From CAIWHR01 sp963741355 (GTDB lineage Bacteria > Pseudomonadota > Gammaproteobacteria > Burkholderiales > Casimicrobiaceae), in contig CAVUIG010000031.1 of the NCBI GenBank assembly GCA_963741355.1, forward strand, positions 1-64,000: DNA of 64,000 nt, in the 5' to 3' direction. The notes under the pieces were generated by a model. The model was not told the origin of the DNA. It searched no databases and saw only the letters and a program-made list of their open reading frames with translations. Below are positions 1 to 9,371 of this stretch, piece after piece. A program made the translations under genes and the position numbers. How positions within the stretch are numbered: position 1 is the stretch's first letter; each line of letters begins with the position of its first letter.

Positions 1-271
1 GGACGGCCGCAAGCGCACTTCGCTTGCTTGCGATTCCCGCCTCGCTATGCTCGTCGCGGGCCGCTCAAAATGGGGAGTCCGCGGCGTTCGCGTACCACTG
101 AGCGGGTGCCAACGAACTCCAGCATTGAACGTCTGCTCTGAAGACGCCGAAAGACCGGTCAGGGTCGAATGCGGTCACTCGGCGACGGGCTGCGACGGGC
201 GAAGAGCGATCAGTGCTCCGTAGGCGGCGGCAGCACCGCCGCGGCCCCATGCCCGTCGGCTTGTCCGCCCC
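1..271. other. no gene recognised; short hairpin-forming sequence
   Basis: I see no convincing coding region here. The stretch carries a perfect 7-bp inverted repeat (GCAAGCG / CGCTTGC) at about 9-27, followed closely by a CCCGC/GCGGG pair at about 36-60. It could be an intergenic repeat or the tail of something that begins outside the window. Confidence 0.4.
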
Positions 272-901
272 TTATTTGTCCGTATACAGGTCGGGAAATT
301 CTTCCTTAAGCTGCGCGATTTTCGATTGGACGTAACGGGCGACGTACGGTTGCGTGCGGTTCAATTCAGCGTAGTTCTGGATCTACTCTCTGCCGGATAG
401 AACGCCGGTAACAGCAATACTTGTGTCACGATTGGACGCGGAAATATTTTCGCCTTATCGAGCTGCACGATGTAGGCCTTTGCAACGCGGCTCTCGCCCT
501 CGCCGGTGGTGAAGATCACTGAGCGGTATTGCTTGCCCACATCGGGCCCTTGCCGATTTAGTTGTGTCGGATCGTGTGCGACGGAAAAGAAGACCTGCAA
601 CAACTTACCATAGGAAAGTTGTGCAGGATCGTATGTGACTTGTACGGATTCCGCGTGTCCTGTCATTCCCCTGCCCACCATAACGTAGTCGGCGGTAGCG
701 GCAGTACCCCCGGCATAGCCCGAGACCGCGCTTGACACGCCCTTGACGTGTCGAAACACGGCCTCCACGCCCGAAAAATCACCACCTGCGAATACCGCCG
801 TTTGCGGCGCTGAGGAAGTCCCTGGCCGGAATGTCCTCGGTGGGTGCCGGCAGCGGCACGTACCAGCAGATCTCAACCAAACCCATGAGGCTGATGATCA
901 T
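272..901 (-). pseudogene. msrA: peptide methionine sulfoxide reductase A, degenerate
   Basis: MsrA reduces methionine-S-sulfoxide in proteins. The core is clear: FAGG...GVEAVFRHVKGV, SGYAGG, HAESVQVTYDPAQ, DPTQLNRQGPDVG and FPRPIVT. Two frame changes break it. Near 800-840 the N-terminal leader (start about 901, hydrophobic MIISLMGL) moves into the core frame. Near 385, after FYPAE, the tail NYAELNRTQPYV...LYTDK continues in another frame to a stop at 272. The active site is also altered: the usual GCFWG reads GDFSG, so the nucleophilic cysteine is Asp and the tryptophan is Ser. Loss of the cysteine cannot be explained by an indel alone. I therefore call it a pseudogene, although a reading error that also damaged these codons is possible. 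The hydrophobic leader suggests an exported form. Confidence 0.7.
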
Positions 902-964
902 GCCCGCGCGAGCGCGTGGCGAATGCCAAAGCCTCATTCGAAATGTCCCTGAAGTGCGCCGACT

Positions 965-992
965 AGCCCCGGTCCGTCGGGGCTTCGTTTTT
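965..992 (+). terminator. Rho-independent terminator (plus orientation)
   Basis: A perfect 7-bp stem (AGCCCCG, loop GTCCGT, CGGGGCT) is followed by TCGTTTTT. It points along the plus strand, yet no plus-strand gene precedes it, because the flanking genes are on the minus strand. It may be left over from a lost gene. Confidence 0.6.
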
Positions 993-1188
993 GCACTGTC
1001 GCTCGGCGGCCGGTAGCAGCGGTGCAGTTTAACGGCGCAAGACAACTCTTCCTGAAGCCCTGAAGTCGCCGCCGCCACCGGAAGATCGGTGGCGGCAGTT
1101 CGTCCAAGAGCGGGGCTGGGTGAATCGATGAGCCGAGCAGCTCCTTCGGAATCATTCGAAGGCACGCTCGACTTGTCTTTTCTCGGCA

Positions 1189-2344
1189 TCAGTCCGTGAT
1201 CTCAACCTTGAGAATCTGACCAATGGGCGGTCCGAAACCAATATTGGAAATGTACAGCGCACCGTCGGGTCCAAAAGTCATACCGGTAGGGAAGAACAAA
1301 GGGCCACCGCTATCGATCAGGATTTCTTGCTTGCCGTTCGGCAATATGCGAATGAGGCGGCCGGTGAAGGGTTCGGGGCCCGGGTCGCTCGTCGAATACG
1401 ACGTTTCCAGCACATACATGCGATCGCGTCCGTCAAAAGCCAGGCCGAGTACCTTGCTCAAGCCGGTAGCGACAACCTTCAGCTGACCGCTCGGCGTGAT
1501 TTTGTACACGCTCTGCGTGTTGAGCTGATCGGGATCGAACTGCCCTAAATTCGCTGACATAGAAGTTGCCGTGGTAGGCCAGACCGTCGGCACGACGTGT
1601 CCCTGCGATGCCGAGATGTCAATGACCCGGGTAATCTTGCCGTCGGGTGTGATCTTGTCCAGCTCGCCATGGTTGGGCTCGACCGCATAGAGCGCGCCGC
1701 GCACCGCAATCATGCTGTACCAGGTGCCGTCCGGCTCGAAGTCGCCGGTGATCGGATCGGTGGGATTTGCGACCGGATTGGCCTGCTGAAACGCACTGAG
1801 ATTGGCGATCATCGTCGGCGGAGTGCCGCCCGAGTTGATCCGAAGGACGGCATTGGGAGCGGCCACGCCGTGCGAGCATCCCGCGCCGGCAAGGATGGCG
1901 TACATCGTGTCGCCGATGAACGCAATGTCCGCAACGCCACTGCCGAGGCCCCCCGCCTCACTTGATGGCAGGTTGTCGACGAAGGTCTCGACGTTGCCCT
2001 GGGTATCGACCTTCAGGATGCGCGACCCGGTCGGACTTCCGAAGTAATCCCCGGGTCCGCCGGCACCGGCCGAGCAATTTCCACCAAGGCCCGCTGGAGC
2101 TGCCGTCAGTCGGGGGGACCGGGAAGCCGCCCTCGGCGACGTAGAGATTGCCGTCCGGTCCGAACTTGAGCCCGCGTGGATTGGCCAATGGGCCCGGGAC
2201 GAACGTGGACACAATGACCGATGGGGCCACGCCCTTGGCTAGCGCAGGCACGGCTCCGAGCAAACCGACCCCGAACGCCGAGACCACGCCCAAGATCGTC
2301 GAAACGAAAAGACCAAATCGGGAACTTCTCTTGTTCGAAATCAT
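1189..2344 (-). CDS. ScyD/ScyE-type secreted beta-propeller protein
   Basis: About 385 residues once frames are joined. ATG at 2344 is preferred over the ATG at 2359 because a GAAAGGG Shine-Dalgarno sequence lies 6 nt upstream of it. The N-terminus is a signal peptide (basic start, hydrophobic run, VPALAKG). The body has repeated propeller blades: PRGLKFGPDGNLYVAEGG, GALYAVEPNHGELDKI, LGLAFDGRDRMYVLE and GMTFGPDGALYISN. The family is described as ScyD/ScyE after scytonemin-cluster proteins, but most bacterial members have unknown function and no pigment role should be assumed. Three indels are inferred: one near 2090, and a compensating pair near 1560-1585 where AYHGNFYV is readable out of frame. 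It is probably exported to the periplasm. No operon partner is evident. Confidence 0.75.
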
Positions 2345-2558
2345 TGCACGCCCTTTCATGGTTGGTACTCAGTCAGGCACGCCCTCGAATACGCAGCATT
2401 GGAACCTCGGGCTTCGTCCAAAGTTCCACCCGGCGGACGACTGAGGCCCCGGAGTCGACCGTTGCACGCCTCGAAGGCGCGTAAACTGCGACTCCATTTT
2501 CCTCGTCGCCGCTGCGGCCTCGCCGCGACATCTTCCGCGACGACCACGTACGCAGCGC

Positions 2559-3488
2559 ATGCAACGTTTCGAGCCTCCTTCGCCGGCGACTGCACCGGGC
2601 AACGTGATGAACTGGGATCACGTGCCGCGACGGCGGCGGGACGTGGTCGCGATACCGACGGTCTGGCTGACGCTGATCCTGTCGCTGCTGACCCATTTCG
2701 CGATGTTGTGGTACTTCCTGCCGCAGATTCCCCATCCGACCGGCAACGATCCCGACGCCGGCAAGGCCGGATCGACGCTGGTGGCGCAGTTGAAGCCGAT
2801 GCCGCCGCCGGCAGCATCGCCGCCACCCGCACCAGCCCCGGTAGTCGTAGCGCCACCCATTCGCCCCGCACCCAGCGCGCCACCGCCGCGAAGGCCCCCG
2901 ACGCCACGCGAGCCTCCCGCCGCATTCCGGCCCAGGCCGCTGCTGACGCCCGTGCCGCAGCCGGCCGCGCCGAAGCTGCCGCCACCGCCCGCGGAAACGG
3001 ACCTTGCATCGTATGTCGCAGCGCGGCGCCAGGAGCGCGGTGAGCCGCCGATGCGCCCGGACGCAGCACCTGCCAAGTCGGCGTCCGAAATCGAAAGCGA
3101 GCGGCGCGATCGCGTGATTGCCGCCAATCTCGCGTCGGGCCAGCAGCAGCCGACCTTTGGCTACGATCCCCGAACCGGCGGCGGCATATTTCAGCTCAAG
3201 CGCATGTCCGACGCCGACGCCGAATTCTGGTTCACGGGATGGGACAAGGACATCGGCCGCCGCGCGAAGCAGCTGATCGAGGTCCGCCGGGGCACGAACA
3301 GCGACATCCGCCTCGCCATCGTGCGCCGGATCATTTCGATCATCCGCGACGAGGTGAAGGAGGATTTCACGTGGAAATCCGAGCCCTCGGGGCGGGTGAC
3401 CAACCTTTCGGCGCGCCCCGGCGACAACGACCAGCTCGAGTCCTTCCTGCTGCACGAGTTCTTTCCGGAATACGGCGGGGCGCGCTGA
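2559..3488 (+). CDS. uncharacterised proline-rich, TonB-like anchored protein
   Basis: This is 309 residues from ATG 2559. The ATG at 2607 (MNWDHVPRR) is an equally good start, and neither has a strong ribosome binding site. After a basic cytoplasmic stretch comes one membrane helix (about residues 31-53, ending LWYFLPQ). Then follows about 100 residues very rich in Pro and Ala (PPPAASPPPAPAP and similar), and a conserved C-terminal domain containing FWFTGWDKD, a basic helix and LSARPGDN. A single helix plus a Pro-rich spacer is the layout of TonB-type proteins, with the C-terminus in the periplasm, but I do not recognise a TonB C-terminal domain. I know no function for it. The reading frame is intact. 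Confidence 0.7.
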   Translation: MQRFEPPSPATAPGNVMNWDHVPRRRRDVVAIPTVWLTLILSLLTHFAMLWYFLPQIPHPTGNDPDAGKAGSTLVAQLKPMPPPAASPPPAPAPVVVAPPIRPAPSAPPPRRPPTPREPPAAFRPRPLLTPVPQPAAPKLPPPPAETDLASYVAARRQERGEPPMRPDAAPAKSASEIESERRDRVIAANLASGQQQPTFGYDPRTGGGIFQLKRMSDADAEFWFTGWDKDIGRRAKQLIEVRRGTNSDIRLAIVRRIISIIRDEVKEDFTWKSEPSGRVTNLSARPGDNDQLESFLLHEFFPEYGGAR

Positions 3489-3743
3489 GGCGCCCGGGCG
3501 CGACGCACGCCGCGCCGCGCGTGAATCCCCGAGGATTGCGGTTGTCGCGGCGCAATGCCGCCCCAGGGGTGCGTCGTTCGGCCGCAGTCATGAAGCGCGC
3601 CCCCGTCCGGCGGGAGCGCTGGATGACCTCGGTCAAGCGAGGGCGTCCGGAAGTTAACTACTCTCCGCGAAGGTCGCCGATCGGGGTCCTCCCGGCGTGC
3701 GGGCGGGACCATTGACCCACCCCAAGAACGGCGCAATGGGCGG

Positions 3744-3757
3744 TTGACCGACGTCAA
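3744..3757. promoter_or_regulatory. inverted repeat upstream of the cytochrome island
   Basis: TTGAC-CGAC-GTCAA is a perfect 5-4-5 inverted repeat, 78 bp before the first NHL gene. It resembles CRP/FNR-family sites (TTGAT-N4-ATCAA) and shares the core GAC-CGAC-GTC with repeats upstream of the tetrahaem cytochrome gene. The regulator is unknown. Confidence 0.45.
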
Positions 3758-3776
3758 TCGCGCCCGGGAGATGCCC

Positions 3777-3795
3777 TGTTACGTTCGCCGTAACA
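3777..3795. promoter_or_regulatory. 7-bp inverted repeat (operator or hairpin)
   Basis: TGTTACG-TTCGC-CGTAACA lies 40 bp upstream of the NHL lipoprotein start, in the likely 5' leader. The rest of 3489-3834 shows no gene. The strong AGGGAGGT ribosome binding site at about 3823-3830 belongs to the next gene. Confidence 0.35.
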
Positions 3796-3834
3796 AATTG
3801 CAGGCATCCCGGTGGACACCGTAGGGAGGTTTTG

Positions 3835-4949
3835 ATGTTCGACAGACGCAATCGTCCAGATCGGTCCGGACTCACGCTGACCGGCGCGGCAATCGTCGCG
3901 GCGCTCGTGGCAATCCTCGCGGGCTGCGCGTCGGCGCCGCCGCCGCCGAAGGAAACGAAGATGGTCTGGCCGCCGCCGCCGCTGCCCGCGCGCATCCAGT
4001 TCGTGCGCACGATCACCAGCGAGAAGGACCTGACGAACGATTCGACGTTCACCGATTCGCTCGCGGCGTTCCTGACCGGCGAGAAGCTTCCGTCCGGGCC
4101 GCATCGCCGAGCCTTCGGGGCTCGCGGTCTCGGACGACGGCAATCGGCTGTACGTCGCCGACCTGATGCAGCAGGCGGTCTTCGTGTTCGACTTCAAGAA
4201 CCAGAAATTCAGCCAGATGAGCGACGTCGGCGCTGCCTCCGGCGTTGCGCTCGACGCCGAGGAAAACATCTATGTCGTCGACATGGGGCGCAAGCTGGTC
4301 GGCGTCTACGGCGCGCGACGGCAAGCAGCAGAACGAATTCTCCGATCCCGAGCTCGATCATCCGACCGGCATCGCGATCGACAAGGCGCGCGGCAGGATC
4401 TACGTCGTCGACACCGGATCGCGCGCGGCCAAGGAACAGAACGTCAAGATCTACGACCTCAAGGGCCGGCGCATCGGCGCGATCGGCGGCGTGCCCGGCG
4501 GCGGGCTCGGCGAGTTCAGCTATCCGACGTACGTGACCGTCGACGACAAGGGCTTCGTCTACGTCGGCGACACGCTGAATTCCCGCGTGCAGAAGTTCGA
4601 TCCCGATGGAAAGTTCGTCACCTCGTTCGGGCAGCTCGGCACCAACTGGGGCGAATTCGACAAGCCGAAGGGTGTGGCCGTCGACACGTTCGGCAACCTG
4701 TACGTCGTCGACTCCGGCTGGAGCAACGTTCAGATCTTCAATCCGAAGGGCCAGGTGCTGCTGTTCTTCGGCGGCCGCGGCCCGGTGCCGGGCATGCTGA
4801 AGAACCCGATGGCGATCGCCATCGACAAGAACAACAGGATCTACGTCGGCGACTACCTGAACCACCGCATCGGCGTCTACGAACTGGTCAACACGACGGC
4901 GGCCGACAGCTTCGTCACGCCGCCTCCGAATCCCCAGTCGAAGAAATAG
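3835..4949 (+). CDS. NHL-repeat beta-propeller lipoprotein of the cytochrome island
   Basis: About 370 residues after joining three frames (shifts near 4095 and 4315). ATG 3835 follows a strong AGGGAGGT ribosome binding site. The N-terminus is a lipoprotein signal ending LAGC (Cys about residue 31), then a Pro-rich segment VWPPPPLPARIQF. The rest is at least five NHL blades, for example GLAVSDDGNRLYVADLMQ, TGIAIDKARGRIYVVDT, YVTVDDKGFVYVGDTLN and GVAVDTFGNLYVVDSG. NHL propellers are binding scaffolds; no haem motif is present. It leads the island and begins 31 bp before the first cytochrome gene, so a structural or docking role in the electron-transfer assembly is the natural inference. Its paralogue at 8218-9362 shares the WP-P-P-ARI-F motif. 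Confidence 0.8.
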
Positions 4950-4979
4950 GCGCGGCGCACGGCTGCGGAATCTCCGACC

Positions 4980-5612
4980 GTGCGTACTCGACCGGCAGCG
5001 GTGACGGGAGGATTGCGCCTGTGGCGCCGGCACTTCGGGACGATCGCCGCGGTGCTGCTCGTCGCTGCGTGCACGACGGCGAACCCGGTCGCGACGTTCT
5101 TTTTCGACGGGCTTCCCGCGCCGGGCGAAACGCGGGTCGCGCAGGACGTGGTCAAGCAGCCGAGGCGCCTTCCGTACGTGAAGCCGCCGCCGCAGGTGAC
5201 GTTCGTCGCCGTGCCCGAGCTTCCGCCGGCGATCGACTGGAAGGGCAAGTTCGCGGAAATGCCGCGCAACGATGCCGGCGACGTCGAGTGGACCAAGGCG
5301 CTCGACGCGAAGCTGATCACGCCCAAGCCCGGGATCGCCGCCGACGCCAAGGACGAGGATCCGACCGACATGGACGTCGAGCTCGCGACGTCGGGGCAGA
5401 AGGAGTACCGGGTGACGTTCCCGCACAAGGCGCACACGCAGTGGATGGGGTGTCCCATGTGCCACACCGGAATCTTCGAGATGGAGAAGGGCAAGGCCAA
5501 GATGACGATGGCCGCGATGGGCGAGGGCAAGTATTGCGGCGCGTGCCACGGCAAGGTCGCGGCGCCCGACATTTCCGCGTGCCCGGCGTGCCACAAGGCG
5601 ATGGGCACATGA
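4980..5612 (+). CDS. triheme c-type cytochrome lipoprotein
   Basis: The 210-residue frame is intact. It has a lipoprotein signal with VAAC (Cys31), a linker of about 120 residues, and a C-terminal domain with three CXXCH motifs: CPMCH (158-162), CGACH (186-190) and CPACH (201-205). Extra histidines (FPHKAHTQW) can serve as distal haem ligands. This spacing resembles c7-type triheme domains, which carry electrons between multihaem partners. The lipid anchor suggests membrane attachment facing the periplasm, or the cell surface if exported further. Its TGA overlaps the ATG of the next cytochrome by 4 bp, indicating translational coupling. Confidence 0.85.
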   Translation: MRTRPAAVTGGLRLWRRHFGTIAAVLLVAACTTANPVATFFFDGLPAPGETRVAQDVVKQPRRLPYVKPPPQVTFVAVPELPPAIDWKGKFAEMPRNDAGDVEWTKALDAKLITPKPGIAADAKDEDPTDMDVELATSGQKEYRVTFPHKAHTQWMGCPMCHTGIFEMEKGKAKMTMAAMGEGKYCGACHGKVAAPDISACPACHKAMGT

Positions 5613-5952
5613 GCGCGAATCGCGTCACCGCTCGACGCGGTGGGCCGCGGCGCTGCTGCTCGCGGCGGCGCTCGCGTGGCCGGCGTGCCACGCCGCCGAG
5701 TACGGCGACATCCAGTACAAGCGCAAGGCGGAAGGGACGGACGACATTCCGCCCGCCATCTTCCCGCACTGGATCCACCGGATGCAGTACAAGTGCAGCG
5801 CCTGCCACGACGAGCCGTTCAAGATGAAGTCCGGCGCGAACGAAGTCACGATGGACATGATGGCGGCGGGCCAGTCCTGCGGCATCTGCCACAACGGCAA
5901 GGTCGCCTTCGAATCCAATTTCGACACGTGCCTGCGCTGCCACACCAAATGA
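5609..5952 (+). CDS. small periplasmic triheme c-type cytochrome
   Basis: About 114 residues. ATG 5609 overlaps the previous stop. After MSANRVTARR the frame changes near 5639 and continues WAAALLLAAALAWP, a classic signal peptide. The mature part has three haem motifs, CSACH, CGICH and CLRCH, with FPHWIHR upstream supplying candidate ligand histidines. This is the c7-type triheme arrangement again, without a lipobox, so a soluble periplasmic carrier is likely. The stop codon overlaps the start of the beta-barrel gene (AATGA at 5948-5952), so the two are probably co-translated. The single frame change is probably a sequence error, since both halves are well formed. Confidence 0.75.
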
Positions 5953-8209
5953 AGGCGGCACGCTGGCGCGGCGCGGCCGCCGTCCCGATCCTGGCACTGA
6001 TGGCGATGCCCATCGCGCACGCGGCCGATGCGCCGGCAACGCCGGCACTGCCGCCCGCAGCGGCGGCACTGCCGACCACGCCGCCGGCGTGGCCGCCCCG
6101 TCGGCGCACGCCATGACCGTCCGGCCCGGCACGCGCGCCGAGACGCCGGGCGCCACGCCAACGAACAGGCCGGGGCCGGGAACGACGCGGCCGAGCCGGA
6201 GTCGTCGGGCCCGGACCTGCTCGCGCCGCTGCGCCAGTTCGGCGTCGAATCGTGGTGGGACGTCTTCCAGATGCAGCCGTGGACCGGCACGCTCGGGTTC
6301 ACGTTCGACGACCAGGAGCAGCGAATCAAGGCGCCGGGCAGCCCGACGCAGGTGTTCAGCAACCGGCTGCTCACCGAGAGCGCGACGATCAGCAACGACA
6401 ACTTCGCGATCATCGATCCGCGGCTCTTCACCGGCGTCGCTGGGCCTCGGCGTCTCGTTCCAGCAGGGATGGCAGCAGTCGCTCGGCGTCAACCAGCACG
6501 AGACCGCCACGCTGGACAATTATTCGTTCGACGGCAAGTTCCTGCCGCGAGAGCCCGTACAACCTCGACCTGTTCGCCAGTCAGGACGCAGAACACGTAC
6601 GTGCAGCCGTCCGGGTCGGCGACCCATTCCGACATCCAGAACCAGGGCATCGCGTTTCAGCTGCGCGAGACCAGCATCCTGCGCGACATGGAGATCCTGC
6701 CGTATTTCAGCGCCAGCCTCGCGGGCGTTCCAGCAGTACGACAAGCAGACGACGACCTACGGCGGGCAGTCGTTCGTGCAGAACGATCGGCGCGACCAGA
6801 TCGCGCTGGGCTTCCAGAACGGCGGCGAGACCTCGGACCTCAACTTCCAGTACCAGTACACCAAGCTCGACAACTACGCGTACACGCCGGGCTCGTACAA
6901 TTCCCAGAACGCCAACCTCTACTACAGCCTCGACTTCGGGCCGACGCTCAACTGGCGCTCGGACTCGCGCATCAACTATTACGCCCGCACCGGGCGTGAC
7001 GAGCTCTCCAACCTCGATACGCTCGACGTCAACGAATTCCTGACGATCGACCACAACGCCGATCTGTCGAGCAGCTACAACTATCAGCTGACCCGCCAGT
7101 CCGCGCAGATCGGCAACGCGACCACGCAAAGCGTCGGCGCGCAGTTCAACGAGCAGGTGTTCCGCAATCTGTCGCTGACCGAAGGCCTCACCGCGATCTA
7201 CTCGACGCTGCCCGGCGGGACCATCAGCAGCGCCGGGGTTTCCGGCAACTTCAACTACGGCCACGCCGTGCCCTGGGAAGGCCAGCTGAATCTCGCCGGC
7301 GGCGGCGGCTACCTCGTCACGTCGACCGAGGTCCCGGCCGGCGTCGTCCCGGTGGTCGACGCGCCCTACGCGGTGCCGCCGAACATCGGCGCCGGCGCCA
7401 CCATCCAGCTGCGCGACCGCAACATCGAGACGGCATCGATCGTCGTCGTCGTCCTGAAGAACGGCGTCCGCGTGACGGCCGTGCTCGACGTCGACTACAC
7501 GGTGCAGGTCGACGGCGACCGGACGAGCCTCGTGCCGCTTGCCACCAGCGCGCTGATGCAGCCCGGCGACCCGCTGAACGTCAGCTACGTCTACCAGGTG
7601 GCGCCGAGCTCGAAGTTCGCAGACGACGTCGGGCTCCGCGTCGTTCGGCATCGACTGGCCCTGGTTCGGGTTCAACTACAGCCACGACCAGACCGACCAG
7701 ACGCCGCTCTCGGGCGGCGACAGCACGTTGCTCCTCTCCGAGCGCCGCGACGCCGGGCGTCGTCTACGTTCGCGGCATCTGGGACGAGTTCCAGGCGCGG
7801 GCCGGCGCCGGGCTCACGAGCTACGACAGCCTGCGGCTCACGTACACCGAGCGGCGCTTCGACGTGTACCTGTCCTATGCGCCGTACCTGAATCTGAATT
7901 TCAATCTCACCGCGAACGAGTCGCGGACCGACTACCAGAATCCGGTGCACAACGACGATCGAACGACGCCGTGCGCTTCGACGCGCAATGGTCGTGGGGG
8001 CCGTGGCAGACGTCCGCGTACGCGTCGTGGCGCCGGTTACGTCGACACGCAGCAGCCCACCGAAACGGTCGCGGAGGCCGGCGTTCGCCTCCGGCGGACG
8101 TGGACCAAGCTCGACGTGAACTTCGTCGCGGCGATCCAGCAGCGAACGCAAGGGCGAGATCGTGTCGCCGAACGGCATCATCCACTTCGCCGTGGTCCGG
8201 CGGTTCTGA
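5949..8209 (+). CDS. large outer-membrane beta-barrel of the cytochrome island
   Basis: About 750 residues after joining roughly nine frame segments (changes near 6100, 6437, 6552, 6592, 6728, 7632, 7745, 7965, 8035 and 8150). It begins with a signal peptide (MKAARW...MPIAHA-AD) and then a low-complexity Ala/Pro stretch. Most of the protein alternates polar and hydrophobic residues with many Tyr, Asn and Gln (LNFQYQYTKLDNYAY, NLYYSLDFGPTLNW), as in transmembrane beta-strands. It ends FAVVRRF, with the terminal Phe typical of barrel proteins. A more soluble stretch around 7380-7600 looks like an inserted beta-sandwich. In known porin-cytochrome conduits such a barrel surrounds a multihaem cytochrome. 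I cannot assign it to the MtrB or PioB families by eye, so the conduit role rests on context. Confidence 0.7.
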
Positions 8210-8217
8210 CGCTTGCC

Positions 8218-9362
8218 ATGACCGCCATCCACGCCATTCCTGCGAACGACATGTCGATCCGATCCCGCGTTCGCATTCGCACAGCGCAGCCGGCGGCTCT
8301 CGCGCCGTCGCGTTGCATCGCTTCTCCTGTGCGCGGCCATCGCGCTGCTCGCCGCATGCGGCCAGGCGCCGGTCGCGCCGCGCGAGGCGCCGCCCATGCC
8401 GGAATCGCTGGTGTGGCCGAGGCCGCCGGCGCCGGCGCGAATCCGCTTCGTGAAGAGCGTCGAGACGCCGGCCGACTGGGGATTGTCCGGCGGCGCCTTC
8501 CAGCGCTTCATGGACAAGGTGACGGGCCAGACGCCGTTCCGCTTCGTCCGGCCGACGAGCGTGGCCGCGCGCGGGACCGCGCTCTACGTCGCGGACCCCG
8601 GCGCGCAGGCGCTGGTGATTCTCGATCCGGCGGAAGGGCACGAGCGCAAGATCACCCGCGTCGGGCAGGACAACCTGGTGTCGCCGGTCGCGGTGGCGCT
8701 CGGGCCGCCGAACAGGCTGTTCCTCGTCGACAGCGCGCTGCGCAAGATCTTCGTCGTCGACGGGCAGGGGCAGCTCGTCGCGACGATCGGCGGCGAAGGA
8801 AGGCTGGCGCGCCCGGCCGGCGTCGCCTACGACGCGGCCACCGATCGGCTGTACGTCTCCGACGCGGCGGCGCACCGCATCTTCGTCTTCGCCGCGGATG
8901 GGCGCCTCATCGAATCGTTCGGCAGCAACGGCGGCCGAGCCGGGGGAATTCAATTTCCCGACGCATCTCGCGCTGACGCGCAACGGGAACCTGATCGTCA
9001 CCGACACGCTCAATTACCGCGTGCAGATCCTGCGCCGCAACGGCAAGCCGCTCGCCTCGTTCGGCCACGTCGGCGACGGCTCGGGCAATTTCGCCTCGCC
9101 CAAGGGCGTCGGCGCGGACAGCGACGGCAACATCTACGTCGTCGACGCGCTGTTCGACGCGGTGCAGGTCTTCGGCCCCGACGGCACGCTGCTGCTGGGC
9201 TTCGGCGAGCGCGGCACGCGCGCGGGCCGGTTCTGGCTTCCCAACGGCCTGTTCATCGACGCGAAGGACGCGATCTACGTCGCCGACTCGTACAACCAGC
9301 GCATCTCCGTGTTCGAGCGCGCGATGCCTGCCGGAAAGGACGGCGATGACAGCGCGAAGTGA
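8218..9362 (+). CDS. second NHL-repeat beta-propeller lipoprotein
   Basis: About 375 residues. The lipoprotein signal SLLLCAAIALLAAC has no start codon in its own frame before 8396, so translation probably starts at ATG 8218 or 8251 in another frame, with an indel near 8260-8310. A second frame change lies near 8938. After the lipobox comes VWPRPPAPARIRF, the same opening motif as the first NHL lipoprotein. Blades follow: GTALYVADPGAQALVILD, RLYVSDAAAHRIFVF, LIVTDTLNYRVQILR, NIYVVDALFDAVQVFG and IYVADSYNQRISVFE. It sits between the barrel gene and the large cytochrome gene. Structural scaffolding or docking is inferred from context; no catalytic residues are recognised. Confidence 0.78.
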
Positions 9363-9371
9363 CGCCAGGCC

